From Takakia lepidozioides (Eukaryota; Streptophyta; Takakiopsida; Takakiales; Takakiaceae), in contig CM060734.1 in the NCBI GenBank assembly GCA_030704615.1, forward strand, positions 41,804,042 through 41,868,041: a DNA stretch of 64,000 nt, given 5' to 3'. The stretch's first letter is position 1, and the number at the start of each line of letters is the position of its first letter. Below are positions 24,506 to 36,059 of the stretch, piece by piece. The notes under the pieces were generated by a model that saw only the letters and a list, made by a program, of their open reading frames with translations, made no database searches and was not told the DNA's origin. The position numbers and the translations under genes were made by a program.

Positions 24506-25975
24506 CGCCAGCTTTTTACAATTTCGAGCAGAACCTCACCTCTACTCCCTAGCCCTCCCGAGTCCCTTCTTATCACTCTCCCTAGCTTCTTCTCTACTTC
24601 TACCCTTCCTTTTCCCCTGCGACTATCTACTTTAGTAGGGCTGACTCCCTAAAAGTTACCTCTATACTTTCCAGACTCTCTATGCCAGGCAGGCTTTATA
24701 ACACCTTTAGGCCCAGAAGGATCCCCCCGTGTACGCGGAGACAAAGCTGGCTGCTCGCTGTGTGGTCTCGCGCTACCTTTCGAAACCTTTAGGTACGTCT
24801 GTTGTGAGGTGCTCGTAAAGGATCTTGCATCGGTGCGAGGGGAACTTATAGAAAAGCTGTCCCGCAAATAGCCCGAACATTCCAGAAACACTCCCGAGCC
24901 ACCTCCGTGCGCTGCAAGAAACCAACGCTTTGCTTCCTCGAAACTCCGCTCACCCGCGCAAGCACCGGGCCCGCCCGCCCGCGCACTTTTAAATCCTACC
25001 TGCTGACCTGTCCGTCTCGTACGTCGCCACGTCTGCCCACATCACGCTGACGTGGACGGAAACTGCTTGTGAAAATCAGAAAAACGACACCGGTACCCTG
25101 ATGTTACACGTGCCATTCCCTCACCGAAACAGGCAGTACGGCCAATTACATAAGAGAATCCTTATTTTTCCCAGTGAGTTACTGACACCTCGTCACGGGA
25201 GTTGGTGATAACCTGCCTGGAGGTAATTTCATCGCCTGTACCTTCTTGATCTGTGCTGCGAGAGTGGCGCCCGAGGCGCCCTGTGGGGTCAGTTTGGGAG
25301 AGGAGGGACAGAAGGATGCGGCGCACGCGTCGCGGGCTGTCCTTTGGAGACAGTACAGACAGGGCAGGTCTGGGCTGTCTGTGTGTGTGTCATGTACTGT
25401 GAGCGTACGTCTGTCAGTGTGCGAGAGTGCTAGTGAAGGTGCGAGGAATGAGAGGGGGGGAGTCGGGAGGTGCGAGACGAGAGGGTTGTGTTTCGAGGAA
25501 GAAACGGAGGCTAGGGTTTATGGTTGAGTTGGGGGCCGCGTGGGCGAGATGCGGGCCCACAGCATGTGCAGGTGGGGGGATCAAACCATGGCAAGTATCT
25601 TTGTCTTGTCTTGGCACGTTACCCGTAAGGGATTTTGCTGGATTTTGCGTGGTGATGCTGTCGAAAGTAAGAAACGCGATCATTCTGATTGCCCGTATTG
25701 TTCCCGCGGTCTTCGCGCTGTTCATTATGCCATGGCGTAAAATAGGTCAGAAGGGGTTATGATGGTTGAGACCCAATGGGAAACTGGCAAGCGGAATCTA
25801 GAATGATGCGTCAGCAGCGGATTACGGCACATAGCCACGTCAGGTGAGAGCCGCTTTCCCTGTGGACCCGTTCCCGTGAGGCTGCTGTCGACCGCGGCTG
25901 TGCATGGTGGTCCCGTGCCCTAACACGTCAGTTTGAGTCTCGTTTTTCCGCAAAAAACAAAAGTATAGTTAAATG
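24506..25975 (-). promoter_or_regulatory. GC-rich upstream region of the DREB2 gene
   Basis: Markedly more GC- and CpG-rich than its surroundings, consistent with a promoter and 5' UTR of the minus-strand gene. ACGTGG/CCACGTC-type cores occur near 25030-25110, similar to ABRE/G-box cores. Plus open frames at 25246-25762 look like products of GC-rich composition. The exact transcription start is not visible. Confidence 0.4.
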
Positions 25976-25980
25976 TGGAC

Positions 25981-26040
25981 GCGAAGCAAGCGTAAATAAT
26001 GGTGTCACTTGAGTCCGAAGGGCGGAAGGTGGACAGCACG
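25981..26040 (-). repeat. SINE family 1, 3'-end fragment
   Basis: Plus-strand AAGCGTAAATAATGGTGTCAC then GAAGGGCGGAAGGTGGAC matches the 3' part of the full SINE at 48721-48848. Confidence 0.55.
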
Positions 26041-26099
26041 GTTGTGGGGCCAAAACATAAAGGTAAATGATTTATTTGTATGTCCTTTTTATTTACCTT

Positions 26100-26388
26100 T
26101 ACCCTTGTACATGTAAATATTTTGATTTATACTTACCATTACCCATATAAAAGATAATTTATTCTTGTATTTTCTTTATCTATTATCAAAAGGTATATTA
26201 GTAGAGAGAAAATCAGAAAAGGGTAAATGTGGAGGTCTCTTCTTCCTCTTCGGACCTAGACCTACATACCTCCTATAATCAGGCCTACTATTACACCCAA
26301 AATGACCACGTTAATAAAAAATCAAGTTAAACATAACAAACACGTGAGTCTATATCATGTTCTTCGATGTATCCTTGATTTATCTTTA
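26100..26388. repeat. Left copy of a roughly 300-bp direct repeat
   Basis: Similar throughout to 30741-31043, same orientation, sharing AAATATTTTGATTTATACTTA, GTGGAGGTCTCTTC, ACCTACATACCTCCTATAAT and CACCCAAAATGACCACG. The 4.6 kb between the copies is repeat-rich. The copies could be the ends of one large element or two dispersed copies. Confidence 0.85.
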
Positions 26389-27135
26389 GGATGCCAGCTA
26401 GTCCCTTATAGCGTTCTAAGCCGCTCTAAGGATTTCATAGAGCGGGAAAACAAATCGATCAACCATGACGAAGAAGATAAACCTTAACATATTTTTTACA
26501 TTTATTCTAACAATCCCTTAATATCCTTAGAGCCAATGTAAGGATTTGTTAGATTGGGAAAATAAAACAAGCTAAATTGCTATTTACGTTTGTTCTAAGG
26601 ATCCTTAGAGCCGCTCTAAGCCACTCTAAGGATTTCATACAGCGGGAAAACATAAATAGCTAAATTGCTATTTATATTCGCTGTAAGAATCCTTTAAGCC
26701 GCTCTAGGGGTTTTTTAGAGTGGAAAAACAGAAAAAACTAATTTGTTATTTACATTCGATCTAAGTATTACTTAGAGTAAGAAAATTAAAAAAATATAAA
26801 TTGCTATTTACATTCGCTCTAATGATCCCTTAGAGCCGCTCTAAGCCGCTCTAGGATTTTCTACAGCAGGGAAACAGAAAAAACTAAATTGCTATTTGTA
26901 TTTGCTCTAAGGATCCTTCAAAGCCGCTCTAAGGATTTATTAGAGCGGGAAAACAAAAAAAATCTAAATGGCTATTCACATTTGATCCAAGCATTACTTA
27001 GAGCAAGAAAACAGAATAAACTATATTGCTTTTTGCAATCGCTCTAAGGATCCGCTCTGAGCCGCTCTAAGGATTTTTTAGAGTAATTAAAGAAACAACA
27101 CATTCACTCTAAGAGTTTCTTAGAATCACTCAAAC
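26389..27135. repeat. Degenerate palindromic tandem array (CTCTAAG family)
   Basis: At least six diverged units of about 85-120 bp, each with GATCCTTAGAG, CCGCTCTAAG, GGATTT, AGAGCGGGAAAACA and TAAATTGCTATTTA. The core CTTAGAGCCGCTCTAAG is itself an inverted repeat. Confidence 0.8.
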
Positions 27136-27559
27136 GATTTTTTATTGCTGATTGAATTGGTATATCAAATTACGATCAATATTATACATGTCATATTTGG
27201 TCGCCTGCATGTGGGACTGCTGTCAGTAATTTGATTATAGCATACAAAATTATGGCCCAAAGGCCTTAAAGATTAACCATAAAGGTTAAAAAAATTGGAA
27301 ATTTTGAAATATAATATCATAAATACTTTGATTGAATGGATTTGGAATTTATTGAAATGATGAAGTCTGAGGTTGAAAACATAGTATTATACATTACATA
27401 TTATATATTTATTTATATTTAATATATTATTATATTATATTATATTATACGTTTTAAAATTATTATACGTTAATATTAAATTAAATTAAATTAAATTCGT
27501 TAATATAAATGATATATTTGAAGTTTTTGAGATGTAATATGATAGATAACTTGATTTAT
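27136..27559. other. AT-rich spacer with short tandem repeats
   Basis: Contains (TATTA)n-like runs and an (AAATT)n run around 27478-27500. No gene. Confidence 0.5.
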
Positions 27560-28145
27560 TACTATCCTAAGAGGTCCTAAGGGTAATTATAAATAATAAT
27601 ATATATGTTTTCATTCCCCCCCCTCTTAGGACTGCTTAGGGCTGCCCTAAGCAGTCGTCAGGGCAATTATAAATAATAATTTACATATTTCCATTTTCTC
27701 CCCTTAGGACTCCTTAGGGCAATCTTAAGGAGTCCTAAGGGCAATTATAAATAATATCTTATTATTTTTCTATTTTTAACATAGGTACTAACACGTAAAG
27801 GTTTATTTCAAAAAAGGATGTCGGTGCATTACAAATGGTTGTATGAACGTTTATCAAAAATACATTTTTTTTTAAACCCAAAATTAATACATAGTAGTTT
27901 ATATTTTTTCTATTTCTCTTAAGAAATATTTTTTCTTTTAGAGTTATAAATAATAATTTATATATTTCCATTTTCTCCCCTTAGGACTCCTTAGGCAATC
28001 CTAAGGAGTCCTAAGGCCAGTTATAAATAATACCTTACTATTTTTCTATTTTTAACATAGGTGGTAACACGTAAAGGTTTATTTCAAAAAAATGATGTCA
28101 ATGCATTACAAATGGATGTATGAACGTTTATCGAAAATAAAGTTT
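27560..28145. repeat. CCTTAGGACTCC hairpin repeats with a 200-bp direct duplication
   Basis: The segment 27669-27871 recurs at 27945-28140. Each copy carries CTTAGGACTCCTTAGG then CCTAAGGAGTCCTAAGG, a near-perfect stem with a short loop, followed by ACACGTAAAGGTTTATTTCAA. Another diverged hairpin (GACTGCTTAGGGCTGCCCTAAGCAGTC) lies near 27630. Confidence 0.85.
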
Positions 28146-28871
28146 TGTTTTAATTATAATAAATGATGACAACCTACCAATTTTCTCGGTACATACCAAT
28201 AAATAGTATATGTGATTCATAAATATAATGACCAAAGTTGATACATTTATTATAGTAGTTTATATTTTTTCTATTTCCCTTAGGAAATATTCTTTTCTTT
28301 TAGAGTTTTCAAGTCTCTCATGATCTCGCTTAGCCTCTTCAAACATACCTGTACATCTTCCGCAGTTTTTGACAATGTTACCTATAGTCCGACTCTCTTA
28401 ATTAATTACGGTAGAAAGAAAAAATAGATTGAAATACTTAGAATCAGATTGTTACATGTCCGATCATTAGATGTTTAGAAAATGAAAGTGAGACTGAATG
28501 TTGTGTGATAGATCTTTGAATATATATATATATATAACATACTTGTTTAAGAGCATGGTGTAGTTATAAGTGACTGGTTGTATAAAAGTTAAATTTTGAA
28601 TAATATTTTATTATTTTTAGTTGTAAATATGTGTTGATTTAATTCGTACAGTAATATAACTTTTAATGATTCTAATAAGTTTAGGTTATGACTAGAAAGA
28701 TGAATACTAAAAATAACTAAAAAAATGATTAAAGTATGAAGATAAACTATTATCTTTTATTGCTATGTGCAACTCGTTCTTGCACTTGAGTCTAGAAGTG
28801 GTCTATTCAAAATAAATAAAAATAAAAAAATGGTCTGGCATCCTTCTATCTTTTCGTCGCTATATAACGGT
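28146..28871. other. AT-rich spacer up to the plastid insert
   Basis: No gene. Holds a (TA)n run near 28519-28534. The last 25 bp (CTTTTCGTCGCTATATAACGG) match the DNA at about 31040-31062. Confidence 0.4.
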
Positions 28872-29245
<374 letters not shown>

Positions 29246-29397
29246 TAGTAAAAAAGAAATAAAAAAACTTTTATTCTTATAACTCAATTTCAACTAAATT
29301 CGGACAAAATTTAATATAAATTTGTATTTAAATTACATTGAATAATAACTATATTATGAAGTTATGAATCTTTTTTCTTTTTTTTTCTTAAAAGGAA

Positions 29398-29605
29398 ACT
29401 TGGGAGCGTCTGCTCACAATTCAGGCCCTTGAGGAGGGGGGAAAATTAACCCCCTTTCAGATAAGCCATTAGGCACACATGTGGGAACGTCACCACCAAA
29501 CCAACTGGTCACGAACAATCCACACACCAGGCAGGGCAGCAGGTTTGAACCAATGTTGGGCGGTTATGAACTTTGGCCGGTTACAACCACATGTTATTAG
29601 ACCGG

Positions 29606-29639
<34 letters not shown>

Positions 29640-30305
29640 CCGGAGGAGGTGCAAAAATAAAAATAAATAAACCGGATATAAACAGATCCGGCGGAGGCTA
29701 GGGGTTGAGATAACCGGCCAGCAAGTTTGGTTTTTTATTTATTGGTATCCGGCCATGGCCTTAAAAAAGGACCCGGTTATCAATAAATAGTGTCAGCATA
29801 TACCCTTGCTAAGATTAATGTGACACCAATCTGGTAACTAAGATGTCCATTATTGATCATATGGATGATCCAGTTTCTAGGGTCAACCATCTTGCATGGC
29901 TGGTCAATCCCTGCTTGGCATTTATTTAAGCTTTTTTTTAATATTTTCATCATTTCAATATATGTAAATTTTTATATAACCGCAATATAACCGTTTTAAG
30001 GACCGCCGGTTATCTACCGGTTATGAAGTATATTGAACTTCCAGAATCGGTTCAAAAAACCACCTATGCAAAGGTCTTTAATAACCGGAATTGAACTTAA
30101 CCGGGTTTTTTGAAAACATCAAAGATAGCCTCCAGCAGATTATTTAATTTTTTCTTTTGTCCATTTAACCGCCTCCGGAGGTTCTAAAGAAGGGGCAATT
30201 GGCAAAGAACCTGCACCGGAGGAGCTCACGAAAACCTGATAACCGCCCAACACTGGTTTGAACCCTACACTTACCAGCTGATGTGCTTAACTTTGTAAAG
30301 TTGCA
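29398..30305 (-). mobile_element. tRNA-derived SINE (family 2) interrupted by a hAT element
   Basis: Reading the minus strand, AGCACATCAGCTGG (A-box-like) at about 30282 is followed by GGGTTCAAACC (B box), in which the hAT copy 29551-30255 sits. The element continues to the CTGAATTGTGAGCAGACGC tail near 29410. Removing the hAT plus one 8-bp duplication gives a continuous SINE of about 200 bp. Confidence 0.7.
29551..30255. mobile_element. Non-autonomous hAT element, complete copy 2
   Basis: 705 bp with terminal inverted repeats CA(A/G)TGTTGGGCGGTTAT and perfect 8-bp target duplications GTTTGAAC at 29543-29550 and 30256-30263. The duplication fits the hAT consensus nTnnnnAn. Subterminal CCGGTTAT repeats are abundant. 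A (TA)n microsatellite lies at about 29607-29635. No ORF. Related to the copy at 15267-15961. Confidence 0.92.
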
Positions 30306-30740
30306 AGATTCAACGTCGACATCAATGTCATTCTATAATAGAATGGGATTTGGGATAAGAAAAAGTACTATCGAGTACAAAAAATGGTATGGAAGAATCA
30401 GAAGAACCTATAAAAAGTTTGAAGTAAAATTTCTCCCAAATTCGTCTGAAAGAATCTGAAATGAGGTTTTCGGGGTTTACATAGGATTTAGAATAAGAAA
30501 AAGTATCATGACAAAAAAATATTCACATGTCGATAGGAATTATCAATCAAATATCCCAATCAATCTATTGTATCCCAAAGCAAGAATTTGTTTTTTTCAA
30601 TGAGCTTCAAACATGGATATGAGCTATATAGGGTTTATGATAAGCATAAATGTCAATAAATGCAAGTGTGTATTGAACCTATAAAAACTTTAAATCAAAT
30701 ATCCCAACCAATCTATTGTATCAAATATCCCAAAGCTGGA
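30306..30740. other. Spacer, no gene recognised
   Basis: Contains repeated AATCAAATATCCCAA(T/C)CAATCTATTGTATC blocks (near 30545 and 30690). Otherwise unassigned. Confidence 0.4.
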
Positions 30741-31110
30741 ATGTACCCTTTGTAATAAATATTTTGATTTATACTTATCGTTACCCATATAAAAGATAAA
30801 TTATTCCTATATTTCCTTTATTATCTAGTAATAAAAAAACATATTACCTAGTAGAGAGAAAATAGGAAAAGGATAAATGTGGAGGTCTCTTCCTCCTCTT
30901 GAGACCTAGACCTACATACCTCCTATAATCAGGCCTATTATTACACCCAAAATGACCACGTTAAAAAAAAAAAATCGAGTTAAACATGACAAACACATAA
31001 TTTAATCTATATCATGATCTTCGATGTATCGTTGATTTATCCTTTCGTCACTATATATCGGGTAAATGATTTGTTTGAGAGAAGGGGACGGAGTCTTCTT
31101 ACTAAATTAT
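30741..31110. repeat. Right copy of the roughly 300-bp direct repeat plus an uninterrupted flank of the plastid insert
   Basis: 30741-31043 matches 26100-26388. 31040-31110 matches the two sides of the plastid insert (28848-28871 and 29198-29249) without the insert, sharing TTTGAGAGAAGGGG and CTTCTTACTAAATTATA. Confidence 0.75.
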
Positions 31111-31120
31111 ATTGATATAT

Positions 31121-31712
31121 CTCATGTGGAGGCTTCATAGATGCAATCATTGTCCCAGGAACCCACTTTGCTATTTTTCACGAATTTCCAGTGACCAAAA
31201 GTACTTGAAATTCGACATCACCCACACCGCAGGTCCAAGAATCATGAGACCAAGCCGGTGCACCCCTCCTCTAGGGTAGCATGTGCCGTTGGCCCAAGTG
31301 TCCAATATCATCTAAGTCCAAGTGCATGCCCTGTATATCCAAGTGCATCTCCTATGTCGAGGTCCATTTAAGCCCAAGTGCAATCTTCTATTCATGTATC
31401 CAAGTGCATCACCCATGTAGATGCCCAAGCGTCCAGTGTCATCTAAGCCCTAGTGCAATCTCCTATGTATCCAAGTACGTCTCTCATGTCAAGGCCAAAT
31501 TTATTGTTTTTCATGAATTTATTGAGGAGTAATATATCCAATCATTATTGATAATCTCTTGTCGAGGCTCCCATCTGGCATTGTCCCACCCACTTTTGCT
31601 ATTTTTTCACAAATTTCCAGCGACCAAAAGTACTTGAAATTCCACATCCCCCACACCACAGGTCCAAAAATCATGAGACCAAGCCGGTGCACCCCTACTC
31701 ATCGAGGGCTTT
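31121..31712. repeat. Pair of 150-bp direct repeats flanking a CCAAGTGCATC array
   Basis: GACCAAAAGTACTTGAAATT occurs at 31193 and 31622 within matching 150-bp blocks (31121-31270 and 31555-31700). Between them, 31280-31500 has diverged short repeats of CCAAGTGCATC and ATGTCGAGG. No gene; the plus open frame at 31281-31532 is an effect of the array. Confidence 0.8.
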
Positions 31713-31849
31713 CCAACGGCACCAAGCACCAAGGCTGGGGCCGGCCGTGGTTTAGGACATCTCGACGCTACAAAACCAAAAAAACAAAAAACAAAAAAAA
31801 CAAATGCCTTGAATATATGCAAGCCCTGTCAGATTGTAGTTACAAATCG

Positions 31850-32370
31850 GTTATAAAATGATTGACATAATCTAAAAGTTAAATCGGTGAGGATCACATG
31901 ATGATCATTTAAATACAAAACATCTTTTAAATGTTGAACAACATGTTGTCGTAATGTAAGTAAAGACAATCTAGTTTTCTTTAGGTACACAATTGTGTCG
32001 AAAAAAAAATCGTCTAGAGCAAACTGGTAATGTTCTACACGGATCGAATTCAAAAAACTTAAAACAAAGTCTATGTCGTTAACTACGGAAATCATATTGT
32101 GTATACATTATGGTCTAATAAATCTATGAATTTGTGTGAGACAAACAAAGAATTTGTTAAACATAAAACAATGCAATCATTTATAAGCTGATCATAAAGC
32201 TCTTCTTTTGTCACTTCAGTAAACATCAATTGATCCTTGTTAATAGTTGATTGTTGATTGTTCATAGCTGATTGCTCAAAAGTATTCATAATCAATATAT
32301 GAACGTATGATCGTATAAGCTGTTGATCACCAATACATCGAAACATTAAAAACATAAAGTCTTCTCATTG
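31850..32370 (-). mobile_element. Unclassified repeat, inverted partner of 5900-6400
   Basis: The minus strand has two adjacent coding-like stretches (32092-32355 and 31829-32095), with INKDQLMFTEVTKEELYDQL in the first. The corresponding region near 6200 is decayed. No known domain. Confidence 0.45.
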
Positions 32371-32559
32371 GTAAGAAGACGAGGAGACCTGTCATCTGTT
32401 TGTGGTGCTGGTCAATACAAGAAATGTTTGTCTGACGTATGATTCATAGTTTCTTGTGGACCACGAAGTGAAGTGAGCCTTGAATCTGTTCTGAAGGGGA
32501 AGTTCAGCCAACAGATGATCTGTTTTTCTTTTTCATTGTGTATTTTTATCCCGTGTCTG

Positions 32560-33195
32560 GAATTTATGAACTTCTTGTCATATGACTTCTCCTCAAGGAA
32601 AAAACAAGAAGAAAATGTCAAGGTACGTCTACAGAGGTAGACAGATATTCACAGACAAGACTGGAGTAGTGTTAAATAGAAGACTCCCTTCACATGTGTC
32701 TCAGAAGTCCCAGAGGTTTCAGAAACCTTAATCTAGCTCAAAGATCAAAAAGTCCAAAGTAAGGTGCTTTGCAGGAAACTTGGTCACATGATCAAAGATT
32801 GTAGAAAGCGCACTGCAGATGAGCGCAGCTAGCAAAGAGGGTCAAGACTCAAGGAAACATAATTATTCATCAAAGGAATGTTGTTCTATTTGTTGTGTCT
32901 CTCTCAGCCACTACTAGATAGAGCATGTGTGGCATATTGATTCGGGGGCATCTCAACATATGAGTTCAGAGAGAGAGCATTTCTTATCTTATAGATTTGT
33001 TTCATCTACACAATATGTTCTTTTGGGAGATGATAACAAGCATATCATTAGTGGGGAAGACTCAGTCTCTCTTATGCTCAATTAAGGGAAAACCATAGAG
33101 GTGAAAAACGTCATATATGTTCCTACTTTAACAAAGAACCTGCTGTCTGTAAGGCAAATTGTTGCAAAGAGATACAAAGTGGTATTCACAATGGC
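32560..33195 (+). pseudogene. Ty1/copia gag-protease remnant
   Basis: On the plus strand a broken zinc-knuckle-like stretch (near 32765-32815, GKLVHMIKDCRK-like) is followed at about 32930 by WHIDSGASQHMSSE, the aspartic protease active-site motif of Ty1/copia elements, then LLGDDNKHIISG and VIYVPTLTKNLLSVRQI. Frameshifts and stops interrupt it (for example TAG/TAA near 32830 and 33080). No integrase or reverse transcriptase follows and no LTRs were identified. Confidence 0.8.
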
Positions 33196-34459
33196 AACCT
33201 GAATCAACATTTGTGCATTTTCAGAGGCTTGTGATTTATTCTCTATTTTTTTGCTTTCAATAATACAGTGATGTAGCATTATGATAACTAAGCTAGGAGG
33301 ATAATTCTGAAAGGCATTCAACTTGCTCAGTCGAAAGATATAGATCATTTTACAAGATGAGGGTTTAGTACTATGACTTTGTATTTTCAGTACCTTAAAG
33401 TGTACAAGGTTTCTCTCTTACTAATGATTTCACACTACCACTAATAGCATTAGGTAATTGAGTTGGGAGAACATTTGTGGGTAACATTAAGCCATTCCAG
33501 CAAAAAGATATATATTTTAGAATATGCTAGTTTACCATAGTGGCAGCCTCAAGCAGCATTTGTGTATTTTCAGAGGCTTGTGATTTCTTTTTCTGTAGAT
33601 TGCTCACGCGACCCGTTTTGTCCTTTTTTGCAAGTCCCATAGCTGCTATGGATGACTTCCGATGAAGTCCGGCCCTAAATAGAAACTATAGCCCTTGAAT
33701 AGAGGAATCCAACGCATGTATTGTTGGCCCCATTGAGTAAATGCATTGTCAGATACAAAAATCCGTCTGCAGGGGTACAGCTTTTGTGTGGTGGGGACGG
33801 CTTCACGTGGGTTGACCAACATATGTGGTGTCCCTTGAAAGGCCGGCGCGGCTTCTTTTCCCGGTGGTCGAAAATTCAGCTTCAGTTGCCGGTGGTCGGA
33901 AATTTCACTAAATACTCCATCTTAGGTGAAATCTTTTACATTTGCATCAGGTTTTTTTGCCAATGGCTTTCAATGCTTCCATGCTATAGATTGACCATTG
34001 CAAATTCCATTTCACTTAGAAATTCAATCCCCCACTGCATCTTGGCCATACAACTCCTAAATTTGGGTTTTGTGCCCACTATTTTTCACATACAAAGGGA
34101 CCCACCCAAAAACATGGAATTTGGGTTCCAAATTTGGAGAGCACAATTTATACATGGTAGGCAATGAGTCAGTGGTGGTGTGCTGGCCGGAAACAAAAAA
34201 AAATCATAGAGCAAACAATTGGTCAAGCCTGATATGCAGATGGATTTTTGGATGGACTTCAAAACTTCACCATTTTCATTTCTTATAATCTTTTGATTGA
34301 AACGGTGAAATCAGCTGCAAATTTCTGACCACCTGCATGATGGCCTTACTGTACTATTCATCCACTCGGATGACTGTTACCTGCAACTTACATCCAATCA
34401 TGTCAGGTATGTACCCTTTCTGAGCAAAAGTCCAAAATCAGGTTTGGATGTTTAGGGGT
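33196..34459. other. Intergenic, repeat debris
   Basis: The motif TTTCAGAGGCTTGTGATTT occurs at about 33219 and 33570, marking a partial duplication. No gene recognised; plus open frames at 33721-34288 have no family resemblance. Confidence 0.4.
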
Positions 34460-34860
34460 TAATGCCAATATAGTGGTCGTTTTTATTTATTTTTTATAAA
34501 AAAAATACAACCGCCAATATTGCCGTCGGGTTTATTTTTTGGGCAGAACAGGGGAGAGACGCCCTGATATATTTTATTAATTTAAAAAAAACAAATATGA
34601 AGCGACCGCCAATATTGCGGTCGTTTTTTTCTTTGTTTTTTGTTTTTTGTTTTTTTTGTTTTTTGTTTTTGTTTTTGGCAGAACAGGGGAGGAGGCCCTG
34701 ATAAGGTTTTTTATTATTAGTTTTTTAAACAACATGAAGCGACCGCCAATATTGCGGTCGCTTCTATTTGATTTTGAAAAAAAAACAACCGCCAATATTA
34801 CAGTAGCTTCTATTTTTTTTTTAATAAATAAAAGCGGCCGCCAATATTGGGGCCAAATAT
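34460..34860. repeat. Cluster of near-palindromic CCGCCAATATTG units
   Basis: CCGCCAATATT occurs at about 34511, 34607, 34743, 34790 and 34837; in several copies it is embedded in GACCGCCAATATTGCGGTC. Two units share GGCAGAACAGGGGAG(G)A followed by GCCCTGATA and a T-rich tail. Looks like nested or tandem copies of a small element. Confidence 0.8.
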
Positions 34861-35493
34861 ATCACTCGACACTACTGAAATTTAAACTTAGGGTGGGAAT
34901 CTTGAGGCTAAGCTCTGACCCTGTTGGAAACATGAACAAATGCTTCCTTTCATCTTGGAAGGGTTAGTTTTTCTTGAAACTAATATAAAGAAACCAACAT
35001 CTATTGCTTGGTAGGAAACACACAAAGCATGAACTCAACTAGGGAAGCTGTAAGTTAATTATCTCTACTAAGGAAAGTCACGCTACTGGGGTGAACCCCT
35101 AAGAAATGGGGCGTGCTAGATCGTGAGCCTGACAACGTGAGCTTGTGAGCCCGTGAGCCTGGCGATGCCTACGCGAGCCTACCCTTTCCGAGACTTGTGG
35201 ATCCATTACCGCGGCAAAACACATATTACAGTGGGAATTTAGTCCTTAAAGATATGGAGAACAATATGAATACAGCATAATTCATTGAACACTAAAAGAA
35301 CTCTCATTTGTTGGCAAATGGAGGGCGAGAACTCACAAATACAATAGCACTTGAAGAATATTTTAAGAAACTACTTATTTTATTTTCTTACTTTGATGGG
35401 GGCTGCAAAACAAATGTGCGCCAACGTACACTTGTTTCGCAGTTTGTTCGATTGTTTATTTGTTTGTTTATTTGTTTTGATGGTGGTGGAAAA
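34861..35493. other. Intergenic, nothing assigned
   Basis: No coding family or clear element. GTGAGCCTG-rich text near 35120-35165 recurs loosely near 36895-36960. Confidence 0.35.
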
Positions 35494-35622
35494 CAAGTGT
35501 GCGTCAATCTTGTTTTACAGCAACCCCACATGCAGCAACCCCACATCTCTGTCATCTTGCAGTAAAGATAATATGAGAGACTTGGGGTTGCTGCAAACAA
35601 TGGTGCATTGACGCACACTCAT
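35494..35622. repeat. Foldback (hairpin) element
   Basis: Left arm 35494-35531 (AAGTGTGCGTCAAT ... CAGCAACCCCA) is the inverted complement of right arm 35582-35621 (TGGGGTTGCTG ... ATTGACGCACACTC), with about 50 bp between. Size fits a small MITE. Confidence 0.75.
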
Positions 35623-35978
35623 TTCATTGCTGTTTCTTCTCCACGATATGGACAGGTATACACAATTGTCATCTCCGGATTTGTTCTGAGAACCCAAGGT
35701 CGCAATAGTTTGTATGACATGATTTTGTAAACATCAATGTGTGTGTATTTTGCCCCAGGTATATGAGTATAATAATTATAAATATAACAAGTTTTTATGT
35801 TTGTGCTATATATATATATTGGTTGTAAGGTGTTTATAGATTGTGTAGACAATTAAAAGTGTTTTAGGTAATCTGATTAAAGGTACATTGGGGGTATAAA
35901 TAATAAGAGGACCACCCAAATTTTTTGTAGTGTCGATAATGATCGCATGTATTTGTGCATAAATGAAGTATAGGGAAA

Positions 35979-36059
35979 GGGCAGCTGATAGGCCCTTCCA
36001 CCCTTCCGCCCTCCTTGAACTCGGCGTTCAAAACGGTGGAAGGGCTCCTCAGCTTGCCC
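35979..36059. repeat. Short hairpin
   Basis: GGGCAGCTGATAGGCCCTTCC at 35979 pairs with GGAAGGGCTCCTCAGCTTGCCC ending at 36059. The loop is about 35 bp. Possibly a MITE remnant. Confidence 0.65.

Noticed and set aside
23583-24652. Several plus ORFs across the DREB2 gene
   Set aside because: Antisense shadows of DREB2 exons and Pro/Ser-rich translations of the GC-rich leader.
25246-25762. Plus ORFs upstream of the DREB2 gene
   Set aside because: GC-rich composition opens frames by chance; no domain, no splice pattern, and the region reads better as the minus-gene promoter.
26389-27135. CRISPR-like array
   Set aside because: Units are diverged along their whole length, without constant direct repeats and unique spacers, and the genome is a plant's.
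33721-34288. 148- and 72-codon plus ORFs
   Set aside because: No domain, no repeats in common with coding families, ordinary for AT-rich intergenic DNA.
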